DNA of 53,102 nucleotides. It comes from Oxalobacteraceae bacterium. GTDB taxonomy: Bacteria; Pseudomonadota; Gammaproteobacteria; Burkholderiales; Burkholderiaceae_D. This document shows positions 26,665-35,136 of this stretch, piece by piece. Positions within the stretch are counted from its first letter, which is position 1, and each line of letters starts with the position of its first letter. The notes under the pieces are model-generated. The model was not told where the DNA came from. It ran no database searches and saw only the letters and a list, made by a program, of their open reading frames with translations. Where the stretch lies: positions 1 through 53,102 of the forward strand of contig JAJTGD010000026.1 in the NCBI GenBank assembly GCA_021299035.1, read 5' to 3'. The translations under genes and the position numbers were made by a program.

Positions 26665-27990
26665 ATGAAAGCATCTGTGATGAAACCGATCAGAGTCGGC
26701 ATACTGGGTATTGGTACCGTAGGTAGCGGCACCTTCAACGTATTGCGTCGTAATCAGGAAGAGATACGGCGTCGAGCGGGCAGGGCGATCGAGGTAGTGA
26801 TGGTGGCTGATCTGGATACCGAGCGCGCCAGGCAGGTCACCGGTGGCTCTGTTGAGATCGTGAGCGATGCGCGGCTGGTTGTTGCTCATCCCGACATCGA
26901 TATCGTGATCGAATTGATCGGTGGCGATGGTATCGCCCGTGAACTGATGATGACGGCGATCGCCAATGGCAAGCATGTCGTGACGGCGAACAAGGCACTG
27001 TTGGCCAAGCACGGTACTGAAATCTTTCGCGCCGCTGAAGAAAAAGGGGTGATGGTCGCCTTCGAGGCGGCTGTCGCGGGGGGTATTCCGATCATCAAAG
27101 CGCTGCGTGAGGGCTTGACTGCGAATCGCATACAGTGGATCGCCGGCATCATTAACGGCACCACCAACTTCATCTTGTCCGAGATGCGCGACAAAGGTCT
27201 CGACTTCGATGTCGTGCTGAAGCAGGCCCAAGCACTTGGTTATGCCGAAGCCGATCCGACCTTTGATATCGAAGGTGTCGACGCGGCGCACAAGGCAACC
27301 ATCATGTCCGCCATCGCTTTCGGGGTGCCGGTGCAGTTTGACAAGGCTCATGTCGAGGGCATTACCAAGCTGTCAGCAACCGACATCCGGTACGCCGAGC
27401 AACTCGGCTATCGAATCAAACTGCTCGGCATTGCACGTCGTGTCGAGGCCGGGATTGAGTTGCGAGTGCACCCCACGCTGATCCCGGCGACTCGACTGAT
27501 TGCCAATGTCGAGGGCGCCATGAACGCGGTACTGGTACAAGGCGATGCGGTAGGCGCGACACTCTACTACGGCAAAGGCGCTGGTTCAGAGCCCACCGCA
27601 TCTGCGGTGATCGCCGATCTGGTAGATATCACCCGCCTTGCCACTGCCGATCCTGAGCACCGGGTGCCCTACCTGGCCTTCCAGTCGAATCAGATGGCAG
27701 ATACGCCGATTCTTCCGATGTCGGAAGTCACCACCAGCTACTATCTACGAATGCGGGTCGCAGACAAACCGGGCGTGCTGGCTGACGTGACCCGGATCCT
27801 GGCAGATGCCTCGATCTCAATCGATGCCATGCTGCAGAAAGAAGCAGGTGAGGGCGAGACCCAAACCGACTTGATTATCCTGACGCATGAAACGAAAGAG
27901 AAGCAAGTCAACCGCGCCATCGATGCAATCGAAGACCTGAGCACAGTCGCTGGTAAAGTCCATAGGATCCGGCTTGAGCACCTCGGTTGA
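26665..27990 (+). CDS. hom: Homoserine dehydrogenase
   Basis: A 441-residue monofunctional homoserine dehydrogenase with a C-terminal ACT domain. The NAD(P)-binding start reads VGILGIGTVGSGT; the middle has IAGIINGTTNFILSEM and ALGYAEADPTFDIEGVDAAHK, the catalytic and substrate motifs. The ACT domain (about 350-435, MRVADKPGVLADVT) probably mediates threonine feedback. It reduces aspartate semialdehyde to homoserine for threonine and methionine. GAGGG precedes ATG 26665. In related bacteria alaA-hom-thrC are adjacent; here thrC is 3.3 kb downstream, split off by the secretion-like genes. Confidence 0.97.
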   Translation: MKASVMKPIRVGILGIGTVGSGTFNVLRRNQEEIRRRAGRAIEVVMVADLDTERARQVTGGSVEIVSDARLVVAHPDIDIVIELIGGDGIARELMMTAIANGKHVVTANKALLAKHGTEIFRAAEEKGVMVAFEAAVAGGIPIIKALREGLTANRIQWIAGIINGTTNFILSEMRDKGLDFDVVLKQAQALGYAEADPTFDIEGVDAAHKATIMSAIAFGVPVQFDKAHVEGITKLSATDIRYAEQLGYRIKLLGIARRVEAGIELRVHPTLIPATRLIANVEGAMNAVLVQGDAVGATLYYGKGAGSEPTASAVIADLVDITRLATADPEHRVPYLAFQSNQMADTPILPMSEVTTSYYLRMRVADKPGVLADVTRILADASISIDAMLQKEAGEGETQTDLIILTHETKEKQVNRAIDAIEDLSTVAGKVHRIRLEHLG

Positions 27991-28011
27991 TGTGACGAGC
28001 CAGTCAGCGAC

Positions 28012-28254
28012 TCAACCAATTTTTGCTGCGACGCCTTTCAGTGAATCAGACATTTCTTTAATAATGTTGGCGAAAGTCGTCGCAGTCACCGTATACCGGG
28101 CAATCAGATACTGCAAACGAAGTAACTGAGCGGTCGTCACCTCGCTGCCATCGTTGATGGCGCCAAGCTCTGTTCGTAATAAATCTTCGTTATCCCGCAT
28201 CTTCGGGTCAATTTTTTCGTAGATATTCTTCAGTCCGGTACTGGGCAGTGACAT
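28012..28254 (-). CDS. Type III secretion needle-like protein (SctF candidate)
   Basis: An 80-residue, mostly helical protein: two helices joined by a short turn around IARYTVT, with size and pattern of the YscF/PrgI/MxiH needle family (80-84 residues). The stretch LLRLQYLIARYTVTATTFANI resembles the LLAEYQ-x-LSEYNLYRNAQ block of needle proteins, and the C-terminus is amphipathic. Inner-rod SctI proteins look similar, so this alternative stays open. GGAGGA precedes the ATG. It is the last gene of a minus-strand run after the sctD-like and EscE-like genes, the same order as yscD-yscE-yscF, which favours SctF. Confidence 0.65.
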   Translation of the reverse strand: MSLPSTGLKNIYEKIDPKMRDNEDLLRTELGAINDGSEVTTAQLLRLQYLIARYTVTATTFANIIKEMSDSLKGVAAKIG

Positions 28255-28287
28255 GATTTCCTCCGTTGGGTGATGGGTGTTGACGAA

Positions 28288-28578
28288 TCAATGACGATCG
28301 TCTTGGCGTCCTGCGTGATATAGCTGCATCGCCAGGGCTGCAGCCTGTACCGCTTGTCGTGCTGCACTTAGCTGTCTGTGCTGCTCACTTGGTTTCATTT
28401 CACGGCCCTGTTGCTCAAGTCGACGTTCGAGTCGAGCAAGCGTGTCGTCTATCCTCTTGGGTAGTGACTCAGCATTTTTTTCAGAATCCTTACTTCCGTC
28501 CAAATAATGCGCCAAATCGGCGACCATATCGTCGGTAACGTCGACATAGTCGGTAGATTGGTTCATGTTTGCATTCAT
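28288..28578 (-). CDS. Small coiled-coil protein, EscE/YscE-like needle co-chaperone candidate
   Basis: A 96-residue acidic protein with ATG 28578 (AAAGG seven bases upstream). The first 45 residues are polar and probably flexible. The rest forms two helices: DTLARLERRLEQQG and QHRQLSAARQAVQAAALAMQLYHAG. The second half resembles YscE, a 66-residue co-chaperone that with YscG keeps the needle subunit monomeric. Its place between the sctD-like and sctF-like genes equals that of yscE. The similarity is in pattern only, so the call is tentative. The downstream sctF-like gene starts 33 bases later. Confidence 0.5.
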   Translation of the reverse strand: MNANMNQSTDYVDVTDDMVADLAHYLDGSKDSEKNAESLPKRIDDTLARLERRLEQQGREMKPSEQHRQLSAARQAVQAAALAMQLYHAGRQDDRH

Positions 28579-28597
28579 GGTCGAACCTTTCAATCAT

Positions 28598-29968
28598 TCA
28601 TCGAGGTAATCGATAACGAAGCGTGCCATCAAAAATAACCTCATCATCCCGAATGGCAGTGATGGTGTGGCCATTGGCTTCGCCACCCACGCCAAGTCGT
28701 TGGCCGGTGTCAGTAATAACAAAAGGCATCGCACCACTGACGACAGTTTGAATATTGATTGGAGGACGTTTTTGCTGCACAGTGATCATGGCGCGGATAG
28801 GCAATAGTTGACCGAACTCTTCATCAAACTGAACTAGTAGTTTTTCCCAGCGTCGTAATTCCTCCTCGGTCAGACTGCCTCGTACCGTAAATTCGGGTTG
28901 CTTCGACAAAATCTGAAATTTTTTTGATAGGTCAGCAACGTTCAGTCGATCAGAAAGCAGTGAGGGTAACTCCTCAGTGGTTTGAAGTGATGCATCAACA
29001 CTTCTCAGTCCGGGCACTACCGATCGTAAGTTTTCAAGTAGCTCATCTCGTGCTACTTTCGAAACCACAACGCCACGAAGGTTGGGTACGCCATTTTTCA
29101 GATCGACTATCTGCACCATGGCGCGCGTGCCTTCTTGGCGGTACTTTTGTACCACCGTAGTTGCACTTTCCAGCATCGCATCATCTTGGTAAATCTGAGT
29201 GACCGCTGTGTTGTCATATTTGCGAATCAGCATCTGCATGCGATTAGCCATGGCTTTATCGCTTGCATAGGCAGTCACTTGAAGTACGCCACCATTTCGG
29301 GAAGTCACTCGTATTTCTCGGCCAGGGAAAGCCTCGGTCAGGCGCTCACTAAGCGTGCCACTAGCGTTGGACTCAGTGTTTTGTGCGACAAGCTCGTTGT
29401 CACTATGCGCAGGCTGATTGACCAGCCATAAAGCGCCAGCAATACCAAGAACAGCAATGGTGGCGAGTCCGGTCAACGAGAAAATCAGTACGCGCCTTGC
29501 CCGTGCACGTTGCGATATGAGATCGGTCTCTTCTTGCGTAAGTGGCGCTTCATGAAACGTTGCCGCTGAGGTTTCCGCTACCGCGGGTGATGCTGGCGCA
29601 GGACTCGGTTGGGGAATCAGCGCCTCAGTCGATGGCCATGGTGCATCCACCTCGTCGATACTGATCCAGATGCCACCCAGTTCCACCGGCATGCCGAGCG
29701 CGAGTGGGGCATCCTCAGAAATCGGACTGCCATGCGCATCGAGCACACCACCATCAACAGGGCTAATGGATGCCAGATCACCGTCGATTTTGAGTTTCGC
29801 GTGCGTGCCCTTCAATCGTGGGCCAGCGAGCATCACATCGCATTCATCGTCGGTACCGAGCAGATACTCACCGACAGAGAGAGTCAGGCGGCTACCAGAT
29901 TGCGGGCCATGTAGCACCCGCAATTCCAGTTGAGGCAGCAAAGTCTCTAGATGTGGCTCAATTTTCAT
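28598..29968 (-). CDS. sctD: Type III secretion inner-membrane ring protein SctD
   Basis: A 456-residue bitopic membrane protein with the SctD build: a cytoplasmic FHA-like domain (about 12-108, GPQSGSRLTL, GEYLLGTDDECDVML), a Pro/Ala linker, one membrane helix (159-183, after the basic RARARR) and a periplasmic part with ring-building/BON-like modules (about 205-390). In YscD/CdsD this protein forms the outer of the two inner-membrane rings. GGAGG precedes the ATG. The gene is visibly AT-richer than hom and thrC around it, which suggests transfer. It reads away from the STAS gene, with 69 bases between starts. Confidence 0.82.
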   Translation of the reverse strand: MKIEPHLETLLPQLELRVLHGPQSGSRLTLSVGEYLLGTDDECDVMLAGPRLKGTHAKLKIDGDLASISPVDGGVLDAHGSPISEDAPLALGMPVELGGIWISIDEVDAPWPSTEALIPQPSPAPASPAVAETSAATFHEAPLTQEETDLISQRARARRVLIFSLTGLATIAVLGIAGALWLVNQPAHSDNELVAQNTESNASGTLSERLTEAFPGREIRVTSRNGGVLQVTAYASDKAMANRMQMLIRKYDNTAVTQIYQDDAMLESATTVVQKYRQEGTRAMVQIVDLKNGVPNLRGVVVSKVARDELLENLRSVVPGLRSVDASLQTTEELPSLLSDRLNVADLSKKFQILSKQPEFTVRGSLTEEELRRWEKLLVQFDEEFGQLLPIRAMITVQQKRPPINIQTVVSGAMPFVITDTGQRLGVGGEANGHTITAIRDDEVIFDGTLRYRLPR

Positions 29969-30037
29969 AAGCCTCCAGCAAGAACTTTCGTCTTTGACAC
30001 GCTACAATCCCGGAAACAATGAAAATTCTTTATTTGC

Positions 30038-30400
30038 ATGCACATACAATCTGAATCGCATGGCACCCTCTTCGTTGTACGACCCGAGGGTGACATCAGT
30101 AACGCGGCGGCGACAGAACTCGATGAACTGCTCGAGGCAGCCATTGATGATGGCGCGCGACTCATGGTGTTTGACTGCACCGGGCTCTCGCATATTTCCA
30201 GTGATGGTTTGCGGGTATTGCTGAAGACTCTACGCCGCTTGCGTGATACCGACGGTCGGGCCGTGCTGGCTGCAACGGGTGACAAGGTTCGTAGTGTTCT
30301 CGAGGTAAGCGGCCTGATGGCACTGATTGAAGAATACGATTCCCCTGAAGCCGCTGTCGCCGCGCTGACCGGCGGGCACGGCCATCCGAACGCGCACTGA
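30038..30400 (+). CDS. STAS-domain protein (anti-sigma factor antagonist type)
   Basis: A 120-residue single STAS domain. The start LFVVRPEGDISNAAATELDELL and the motif FDCTGLSHISSDGLRVLL (about 45-62) fit SpoIIAA/RsbV-like anti-anti-sigma factors. In SpoIIAA the motif is DSSG and its second Ser is phosphorylated; here the aligned residue is Asp56 (ISSDG), so normal kinase control may be lost or bypassed. Ser54 and Ser55 remain beside it. No anti-sigma kinase is adjacent. A TACAAT box (30003-30008) may be its -10. It is divergent from sctD and converges with the sigma-like gene. Confidence 0.85.
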   Translation: MHIQSESHGTLFVVRPEGDISNAAATELDELLEAAIDDGARLMVFDCTGLSHISSDGLRVLLKTLRRLRDTDGRAVLAATGDKVRSVLEVSGLMALIEEYDSPEAAVAALTGGHGHPNAH

Positions 30401-30443
30401 CCCTGGCGGTCGTTTTCCACAGAAACATGGCGATCCGCCCAGT

Positions 30444-30971
30444 TCACAGTTCGACCCTCGCAAGCGGTTGGATATTGACCTCCGGCGTTAACTCCTGATA
30501 CGAGAGTACCGGCAACTCGTACAAGTCTTGTTCTATCATCTTGCGCAAATAATTTCTCACCATGTTCATCGCGATTCCAAACAGCCAGGTAGATAGTTTC
30601 GAATCACCGCGGAAAGTGGCAATCGTTCGGGCCGCTTCAGCAAAGGCTTGCTGCGTGATATCCGCCGCATCATCTGGATGATCGATGTACTTGATCACAA
30701 AGCGGTAGAGCCGCCGCTGATGTTGAGCGATCAATTCTCTGAACAAAGCCTCCTGATTTAGCTGAAATGGTGCCAGTTCGGGAGAGGACTCGAGGACAGA
30801 GGGTTTGGATGGAGAAGCAACTGGTTCTGGCTGAACTTCGGTGTCGATCTCTGCGGAGTTTTCATCCAACGCAAATTCGTCCGGTTCCTCTTGGTCTTCA
30901 TTGTTAAAAAGATCGAAGTAGAAAACTGACTCGGCTTGTGCGTCGATTGTCTCGGTTTGAATCTCGTTCAT
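30444..30971 (-). CDS. Sigma-70 region 2 protein lacking region 4 (ECF-like, truncated)
   Basis: A 175-residue protein from ATG 30971 (AAGGAG eight bases upstream). Residues 1-70 are strongly acidic and disordered. Residues 76-144 are a clear ECF-type region 2: [34 protein letters not shown], then [24 protein letters not shown]. After it only about 30 residues follow before the stop; there is no region 4 helix-turn-helix for -35 binding. The next 44 bases lead to the end of the convergent STAS gene, so no region 4 follows in another frame. It could be a functional region-2-only regulator, an anti-sigma decoy or a decayed sigma factor. Confidence 0.75.
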   Translation of the reverse strand: MNEIQTETIDAQAESVFYFDLFNNEDQEEPDEFALDENSAEIDTEVQPEPVASPSKPSVLESSPELAPFQLNQEALFRELIAQHQRRLYRFVIKYIDHPDDAADITQQAFAEAARTIATFRGDSKLSTWLFGIAMNMVRNYLRKMIEQDLYELPVLSYQELTPEVNIQPLARVEL

Positions 30972-31091
30972 TGGCAAGCTCCTTCGCGCGGGTGATCGGC
31001 CGTCAATCCCATGAGTCGGATGTCTTAGCTGATGCCTCAGGTAACCACCCGAACGAGACGTCAGAATTGGCGTATTGCCTGAGAGAAAATT

Positions 31092-31113
31092 TGCCAAATC
31101 GAATTTTTTGGCA
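31092..31113. promoter_or_regulatory. Inverted repeat upstream of the sigma-like gene
   Basis: TGCCAAA (31092-31098) and TTTGGCA (31107-31113) are perfect 7-bp arms with an 8-base spacer, about 120 bases before the sigma-like start. The rest of the 350-base gap to thrC is non-coding and AT-rich. A regulator binding site is possible. Confidence 0.4.
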
Positions 31114-31286
31114 GTGAATTCCTCAAAAAATGCGCAAACTACCTAATTCGTGGGATTGACAGGCGGAGCGTAGGTTGGCAGGGAAAGTGAGCAAATTGAC
31201 ATGCCAAAAGAACCACCCTTAATGCGAAAAAGTCATTTCTTAGGGTAGGGCGGTATCCGATTTACCTGAGGAAATAGGTGGGCTCG

Positions 31287-31292
31287 TATAAT
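31287..31292 (+). promoter_or_regulatory. -10 box of thrC
   Basis: TATAAT lies 31 bases before the thrC ATG, without a clear -35. A second possible promoter is upstream: TTGACA (31196-31201), 16 bases, CTTAAT (31218-31223). Which is used cannot be told from sequence. Confidence 0.5.
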
Positions 31293-31323
31293 TGAAGGCT
31301 TTGATCCGTTGAAACCACGCGCA

Positions 31324-32784
31324 ATGCGTTACTTGTCGACTCGAGGCCACCCCTCCACCCCCGGTTTTTCTGACATCCTGCTTGGCGGCCTTGCCCCGGA
31401 CGGCGGTCTGTATCTGCCCGAGCGTTATCCGCAAGTATCTGGGCAAGAGCTAGACGCCTGGCGCAAGCTACCCTATGCGGCACTGGCGGCGGAGGTGCTG
31501 AAAAAATTTGCTACCGACATCCCACCCGCTGATATTGAAGCGCTGACTGCCAAGACCTACACGGCAGCGGTTTACTGCAATGGCCGCCGCGATGAGGATG
31601 CCAGCCAGATCACACCGCTTCGCCTGCTGGAGCAAAATGCGGGTCGGCGCTTGCTCCTGCAGTCGCTGTCGAATGGTCCGACGCTCGCGTTCAAAGACAT
31701 GGCGATGCAATTGCTCGGCAACTTGTTCGAGTACACATTGAAGCGTCAGGCAGTTGAGCTGAATATTTTCGGTGCTACCTCCGGTGACACCGGTAGCGCC
31801 GCCGAATACGCCATGCGTGGCAAGCAGGGAATTCGGGTGTTCATGCTGTCGCCGCATCTGAAGATGAGTTCGTTCCAGACGTCGCAGATGTTCAGTCTGC
31901 AAGACCCGAATATTTTCAATATTGCGGTCAATGGCGTGTTCGATGACTGCCAAGACATGGTAAAGGCAGTGTCGAATGATCTTGATTTCAAAGCCAGGCA
32001 AAAAATCGGTACGGTCAACTCGATCAACTGGGCGCGTGTCGTCGCTCAGGTCATTTACTACTTCCGTGGCTACCTGGCCGCGACGCAGCATAATCAGCAG
32101 CAGGTCTCTTTCACCGTACCGTCCGGTAACTTCGGCAATATCTGCGCTGGCCATATTGCGCGCATGATGGGTCTGCCAATTCGCAAGCTGATTGTTGCGA
32201 CCAACGAAAACGATGTACTGCATGAGTTTTTCCAAACCGGCAGTTACCGTGTACGTAAATCTTCAGAGACGCTGCATACGAGTAGCCCAAGTATGGATAT
32301 CAGCAAGGCCTCGAACTTCGAGCGTTTTGTCTACGACCTGCTTGGGGGCGATGCAGCGCGGGTTGCCGCGCTGTTCAAGAAAGTCGAGACCCATGGCGGT
32401 TTTGATTTATCGGGTCGCGCTGGCAGTGATGGTGATGAGTTTTCGCGTGTAGATCAATTTGGCTTTGCTTCTGGCAAGTCCACTCACACAGATCGATTGA
32501 ATACGATTCGCGACGCAGATGCGCGCTACCAGATCACGATCGATACACATACCGCTGATGGCGTGAAGGTCGCGCGTGAGTACTGGGAGCCTGAGGTACC
32601 CATGATCGTGCTGGAGACCGCTTTGCCGGCGAAATTCAATGAGACCATCCGTGAGGCATTGGGCCGTGATGCCGAGCGCCCGGCAGGCTTTGAGCATATT
32701 GAATCACTGCCGCAGCGTTTTGATGTCATGGCACCCGATGTCGCCGAAATCAAGCGCTATATCGCGCAGCATACGGGTCTCTGA
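31324..32784 (+). CDS. thrC: Threonine synthase
   Basis: A 486-residue PLP enzyme of the long (class II, fungal/proteobacterial) threonine synthase type, converting phosphohomoserine to threonine. It starts MRYLSTRG at ATG 31324, the typical family start. The PLP lysine is Lys124 in PTLAFKDMAMQLLG; the pyridoxal ring/phosphate motifs are ATSGDTGSAA and VPSGNFGNICAG. It completes the hom-thrC pathway interrupted by the secretion-like genes upstream. moeA follows 43 bases later. Confidence 0.97.
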   Translation: MRYLSTRGHPSTPGFSDILLGGLAPDGGLYLPERYPQVSGQELDAWRKLPYAALAAEVLKKFATDIPPADIEALTAKTYTAAVYCNGRRDEDASQITPLRLLEQNAGRRLLLQSLSNGPTLAFKDMAMQLLGNLFEYTLKRQAVELNIFGATSGDTGSAAEYAMRGKQGIRVFMLSPHLKMSSFQTSQMFSLQDPNIFNIAVNGVFDDCQDMVKAVSNDLDFKARQKIGTVNSINWARVVAQVIYYFRGYLAATQHNQQQVSFTVPSGNFGNICAGHIARMMGLPIRKLIVATNENDVLHEFFQTGSYRVRKSSETLHTSSPSMDISKASNFERFVYDLLGGDAARVAALFKKVETHGGFDLSGRAGSDGDEFSRVDQFGFASGKSTHTDRLNTIRDADARYQITIDTHTADGVKVAREYWEPEVPMIVLETALPAKFNETIREALGRDAERPAGFEHIESLPQRFDVMAPDVAEIKRYIAQHTGL

Positions 32785-32827
32785 TCTGAAGTTACAATCG
32801 TCGCCGAGACAAAATTAAAGCAAAATA

Positions 32828-34015
32828 ATGACGACGAAACAGCCCATGTTGAGCGTGCAAGAAGCGCTCGATTTTCTGTTGCAATCCGCACGCGTGGTAG
32901 AGGGCACCGAACTGTTGCCAACGCTTGATGCTACCGGTCGAGTGCTCGCTGCTGATCAACAATCTCAGCTCGATGTGCCGCCGATGGACAACACCCAGAT
33001 GGACGGCTACGCCGTGCGCGCAAGCGATTGTGAGTCTGGCGCGGCCACGCTGCTCGTCTCGCAGCGTATACCGGCAGGTCATGTCGGTACGCTCCTGCAG
33101 CCGGGTACTGCTGCGCGTATCTTCACCGGTGCGCTGATTCCCGACGGTGCCGATGCGGTGGTCATGCAAGAGCAATGCGCCTACGACGAAGCCTCAGGCA
33201 AGGTCACGGTTCAGCACTCGCCGCGTTCCGGTGAATGGGTACGTCGACGTGGTGAAGATATTCGTGCGGGTAGTACGATCTTGGCGCGCGGTACCCGCTT
33301 GCGTGCGCAGGAGCTAGGGCTAGCCGCATCGGTGGGCCTAGCGTCTTTGCCAGTGTATCGTCGGCTGAAGGTTGGGGTGTTCTTTACGGGTGATGAACTC
33401 ACCATGCCGGGTGAACCGCTGAAGCCAGGTGCTATCTACAATTCAAACCGTTTCATGCTGCGCGGACTGCTCCAGCAGTTAGGTTGCGATATTGTCGATC
33501 TGGGCAACGTGCCCGATTCACGCGAGGCGACGCGCGCAGCGTTGCGCGAAGCAGCTGCCGGTAACGATCTGATCATCACATCGGGCGGCGTCTCGGTCGG
33601 CGAAGAGGATCATGTCAAGCCCGCAGTTGAGGCGGAGGGCATGCTCAACCTCTGGCAAATCGCGATTAAACCCGGCAAGCCGCTGGCATTTGGTGAGGTG
33701 CGGCGTTCGGTGCAATCGACACCGGCTTTCTTCATTGGGCTTCCCGGTAACCCAGTCTCGAGTTTCATTACTTTCCTGATTTTCGTCCGTCCGTTTATTC
33801 ATGCATTACAAGGTGCACAGCCCAGGCCACCGCAGCGCTACCCGATGCGGGCCGACTTTGCATGGGACAAGCCCGACCGGCGCAATGAGTTCTTGCGCGC
33901 GCGCGTGAACGAAGCGGGGGGGCTTGCGCTGTTTCCGATCGACAATCCGCCCGGACAGGCAATCAAGCCCGGTGATACCGTACACTTCATCCCGTTTTCC
34001 GAACTGCTCAACTAG
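32828..34015 (+). CDS. moeA: Molybdopterin molybdotransferase MoeA
   Basis: A 395-residue MoeA that inserts molybdate into adenylylated molybdopterin. Recognisable motifs: PPMDNTQMDGYAVRASD at the N-terminal domain junction, FTGALIPDGADAVVMQEQ, VGVFFTGDEL, SGGVSVGEEDHVK and GLPGNPVS in the MogA-like domain. A TACAAT box near 32793 may be its -10, 28 bases upstream of a likely start. It heads a moeA-moaD-moaE group; moaD begins 1 base after its stop. Confidence 0.95.
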   Translation: MTTKQPMLSVQEALDFLLQSARVVEGTELLPTLDATGRVLAADQQSQLDVPPMDNTQMDGYAVRASDCESGAATLLVSQRIPAGHVGTLLQPGTAARIFTGALIPDGADAVVMQEQCAYDEASGKVTVQHSPRSGEWVRRRGEDIRAGSTILARGTRLRAQELGLAASVGLASLPVYRRLKVGVFFTGDELTMPGEPLKPGAIYNSNRFMLRGLLQQLGCDIVDLGNVPDSREATRAALREAAAGNDLIITSGGVSVGEEDHVKPAVEAEGMLNLWQIAIKPGKPLAFGEVRRSVQSTPAFFIGLPGNPVSSFITFLIFVRPFIHALQGAQPRPPQRYPMRADFAWDKPDRRNEFLRARVNEAGGLALFPIDNPPGQAIKPGDTVHFIPFSELLN

Positions 34016-34016
34016 C

Positions 34017-34274
34017 ATGCAGATTCAACTCAAATTTTTTGCAAGCCTGCGCGAAGCACTGGGTACCAGTGGCGAATCAATCACGCTACCGACCGACGTC
34101 AAAACCGCCGGCCAGGTTCGAGAGTTCCTGCGCGCACGTGGTGGTGTCTGGGCCGAGGCATTGGCCGACGGCAGGGCGCTACGTATCGCCTTCAATCAAC
34201 AAATGGCAGACGCCGCGACCCCGCTGAGCGAGGGCTGTGAGCTCGCTTTCTTTCCGCCGGTGACCGGCGGCTGA
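34017..34274 (+). CDS. moaD: Molybdopterin synthase sulfur carrier subunit MoaD
   Basis: An 85-residue ubiquitin-fold protein ending in the diagnostic Gly-Gly (PPVTGG), whose C-terminus is converted to a thiocarboxylate and donates sulfur to precursor Z. ATG 34017 sits directly after the moeA stop, so translation is likely coupled. The start MQIQLKFFASLREALG is typical. moaE follows after 16 bases. Confidence 0.96.
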   Translation: MQIQLKFFASLREALGTSGESITLPTDVKTAGQVREFLRARGGVWAEALADGRALRIAFNQQMADAATPLSEGCELAFFPPVTGG

Positions 34275-34290
34275 TACCAGGCTAGTCAAC

Positions 34291-34749
34291 ATGACAGTAC
34301 GCGTCCAAACTGAAGACTTTGATCTCACTACCGAGATAGGGCAGTTGCGCATGCACACGCCCAAGGTCGGCGCGGTAGTCAGTTTTATCGGTACGGTGCG
34401 TGACTTGAACGAGGGCGAGCATGTCGCCGAGATGGAACTCGAGCACTACCCCGGCATGACCGAAAAAGCGCTTCAGGACATTGTTGATCAGGCCAAATCG
34501 CGCTGGGACTTGTTCGATGCGCTGGTGATTCACCGCGTCGGACCCATGAAGCCGCTCGATCAGATCGTGCTGGTGGCGGTGACCTCGGCACATCGTGGAG
34601 AGGCTTTCGATGCCTGCGAGTTCATTATCGATTACCTCAAGACCCAAGCACCTTTCTGGAAGAAAGAACAGACGCCTTCCGGCGCGCGCTGGGTTGATGC
34701 GCGTGTCTCGGACGACGAGGCAATGGCGAAATGGGATCCATCCCGCTAA
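34291..34749 (+). CDS. moaE: Molybdopterin synthase catalytic subunit MoaE
   Basis: A 152-residue MoaE, the large subunit of MPT synthase, which binds two MoaD subunits and converts cPMP to molybdopterin. Conserved blocks are GAVVSFIGTVRD, ELEHYPGMTEKAL, IHRVGPM and the catalytic Lys-rich FWKKEQTPSGARWVDA. Its 3' end overlaps the start of crcB by 19 bases. Confidence 0.96.
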   Translation: MTVRVQTEDFDLTTEIGQLRMHTPKVGAVVSFIGTVRDLNEGEHVAEMELEHYPGMTEKALQDIVDQAKSRWDLFDALVIHRVGPMKPLDQIVLVAVTSAHRGEAFDACEFIIDYLKTQAPFWKKEQTPSGARWVDARVSDDEAMAKWDPSR

Positions 34750-35120
34750 GTCTCGCTTCCATCGCAGTCGGCGCCACCTTGGGTGCTTGGCTGCGTTGGG
34801 GACTCTCGCTCTGGTTGAACGCGCGTCTTGCCACCCTGCCGCTGGGCACGCTGGCGGCTAACTTGATCGGTGCCTACTTAATCGGGCTCGCGGTTGGCTT
34901 TTTCAACGACTGGCCGCAGCTCTCACCCGAATGGCGCTTGCTCGCCATTACCGGGTTTCTCGGCGGGCTGACCACGTTTTCCACCTTCTCGGCTGAAGCG
35001 GTGGCATTGCTGCAGCAACGCGACTACCTGGCCGTCATGCTGCACACCGGCATGCATTTGCTGGGTTCGGTAGCGCTTTGCATCGCGGGTTTGGCAACCT
35101 GGCGTTGGCTGAGCGCATGA
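34731..35120 (+). CDS. crcB: Fluoride exporter CrcB/FluC
   Basis: A 129-residue small membrane protein with four hydrophobic helices and the Fluc signature GFLGGLTTFSTFSAE. It works as a dual-topology dimer that lets fluoride leave the cell. The start overlaps the end of moaE by 19 bases, so translation is coupled to the molybdopterin genes. No fluoride riboswitch was seen, consistent with its internal operon position. Confidence 0.95.
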   Translation: MGSIPLSLASIAVGATLGAWLRWGLSLWLNARLATLPLGTLAANLIGAYLIGLAVGFFNDWPQLSPEWRLLAITGFLGGLTTFSTFSAEAVALLQQRDYLAVMLHTGMHLLGSVALCIAGLATWRWLSA

Positions 35121-35136
35121 ATGGTGCAGGTATTGC

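Noticed and set aside
30230-30463. A minus-strand frame after the sigma-like gene that might hold a frameshifted region 4
   Set aside because: Its translation shows no helix-turn-helix pattern and lies antisense to the STAS gene; it is a shadow.
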